From the NCBI GenBank assembly GCA_023415395.1, contig JAEZKN010000250.1, positions 1 through 5,034 of the forward strand: a DNA stretch of 5,034 bases, given 5' to 3'. A program made the position numbers and the translations under genes. Each line of letters opens with the position of its first letter. Position 1 is the first letter of the stretch. Shown here piece by piece: positions 4,357-5,034 of the stretch. The notes under the pieces were generated by a model. The model saw nothing but the letters and a program-made list of their open reading frames with translations. It made no database searches and was not told where the DNA came from. This DNA is from Actinomycetes bacterium (lineage in GTDB: Bacteria > Actinomycetota > Actinomycetes > Propionibacteriales > Nocardioidaceae).

Positions 4357-5034
4357 TGCTCGACTGGCTCCTGCACGGCACGATCGCGGTCGGCGGCGGC
4401 TACCTCGCCGTGCGCGAGGTCGTCGGCAACCTCTTCGGCCTCGGCAGCGCGCTTCTCGGCATGCGCCGCCTGGTGTGGGCCTGGCCGGTCGGCCTGGTCG
4501 GCAACGCCCTGCTCTTCACGGTCTTCGTCAGCGGCGAGCTGAGCAACGCCACGTCGGAGCCACTGTGGGGACAGGCCGGCCGCCAGGTGATGTTCGCGGT
4601 CGTCAGCGCCTACGGCTGGTGGCGGTGGTCGCACACCCGGGACACGACCGACGGCGGGGCGGTCGCGCCGCGCTGGGCCACCGGCCTCGAGCGGCTCGGC
4701 CTGCTCGGGCTGGCCGCGGCCGGCTACGCGCTCGCCTACGTCGTCCTCCGCGAGATCGGGTCGTGGGGCCCCGCGACGGAGGCCTGGATCCTGGCCGGGT
4801 CCCTCCTCGCGACCTACGGCATGGCCCGGGGGTACGTCGAGTTCTGGCTGATCTGGATCGGGGTCGACGTCGTCGGCGTGACCTCGCTGGTCCGCGCCGG
4901 CTACTACCCGACGGCCGCGATGTACCTGTTCTACGGCGGGTTCTGCCTCGTCGGCTTCGTGGCCTGGTGGCGCGGCCCGCGCCGCGCCGCGCGGCGGGGC
5001 GCCGGGCGCGGCGACCCCCCCCCAGGAGCCGCCG
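4356..5034 (+). CDS. ribM: PnuC-family riboflavin transporter (RibM/PnuX type), 3' end not reached
   Basis: ATG at 4356 overlaps the ribE stop by one base (TGATG) and has GGGAG at 4345-4349, 6 nt before it. The frame stays open for 226 codons to the window edge. The product is very hydrophobic, with about seven membrane segments, and has PnuC-type motifs: WPVGLVGN (43-50), QVMFAVVSAYGWWRW (77-91) and YVEFWLIWIGVDVVGV (160-175), the last two rich in the Trp residues that line substrate pockets in this family. PnuC proteins move vitamin precursors by facilitated diffusion, with trapping by phosphorylation. Members placed behind an FMN riboswitch in actinobacterial rib operons (RibM of Streptomyces davawensis, PnuX/RibM of Corynebacterium) import riboflavin and its analogues. 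Substrate assignment here rests on this context, not on specific residues. The last 20 or so residues are Arg/Gly/Pro-rich, as expected for a cytoplasmic tail, but include a C9 run at 5015-5023 that may hide a frameshift. Confidence 0.87.
   Translation, partial: MLDWLLHGTIAVGGGYLAVREVVGNLFGLGSALLGMRRLVWAWPVGLVGNALLFTVFVSGELSNATSEPLWGQAGRQVMFAVVSAYGWWRWSHTRDTTDGGAVAPRWATGLERLGLLGLAAAGYALAYVVLREIGSWGPATEAWILAGSLLATYGMARGYVEFWLIWIGVDVVGVTSLVRAGYYPTAAMYLFYGGFCLVGFVAWWRGPRRAARRGAGRGDPPPGAA
5024..5028 (+). promoter_or_regulatory. Possible ribosome binding site of the next gene
   Basis: AGGAG at 5024-5028, directly after the C9 run, is a strong Shine-Dalgarno match, and the window ends 6 nt later, at the distance where a start codon would be expected. 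In related rib operons the next gene is ribBA. The start codon itself is not in the window. Confidence 0.35.

Noticed and set aside
1..5034. CRISPR array, tRNA, rRNA, insertion sequence or toxin-antitoxin pair
   Set aside because: I saw no regularly spaced repeats, no tRNA-like cloverleaf, no transposase motifs and no small paired genes in the window.

Overview
The window is very GC-rich, with codon third positions dominated by G and C, GTG starts and close-packed genes. Together with the gene content (FMN riboswitch, then ribD, ribE and a PnuC-type riboflavin transporter; a DNA polymerase domain of the LigD family) this points to an actinobacterium, plausibly of the Nocardioides/Propionibacteriales type. 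The genus is a guess. All supported genes lie on the + strand.

Layout. (1) 1-330: the C-terminal end of a LigD-type polymerase/primase domain protein, cut by the window edge. (2) 331-464: an intergenic stretch with a striking 24-bp, nearly perfect inverted repeat, followed by a probable promoter whose -10 box sits 8 nt before the next gene. (3) 465-1130: rpe, ribulose-phosphate 3-epimerase, probably read from a leaderless mRNA. (4) 1145-2425: a twelve-helix MFS permease of the drug-efflux type, 14 nt after rpe and probably co-transcribed with it. (5) 2426-2707: a 282-nt gap without a gene but full of regulation: a weak terminator-like hairpin, a perfect 16-bp palindrome overlapping a possible -10 box, a complete FMN (RFN) riboswitch, and a downstream leader whose hairpins could hide the ribD Shine-Dalgarno sequence. 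(6) 2708-3751 ribD, 3754-4356 ribE and 4356-window end a ribM/pnuX-like transporter, spaced by 2 nt and then overlapping by 1 nt, so clearly an operon. The window ends just after a C9 run and an AGGAG that looks like the ribosome binding site of a further gene; ribBA is the expected one.

How the genes work together. Rpe interconverts ribulose 5-phosphate and xylulose 5-phosphate. Ribulose 5-phosphate is the substrate of RibB (3,4-dihydroxy-2-butanone 4-phosphate synthase), so rpe beside a rib operon makes metabolic sense. RibD carries out the deaminase and reductase steps from the GTP branch, RibE makes riboflavin from lumazine, and the PnuC-family protein probably imports riboflavin. The FMN riboswitch would shut the operon when FMN is plentiful.

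Most of the window is ordinary housekeeping DNA. I found no convincing undescribed multi-gene system. The points worth a second look are the palindromic element at 336-405, the palindrome in the rib promoter, the predicted riboswitch expression platform, the altered NPxVG motif in RibD, and the C9 tract at the end.
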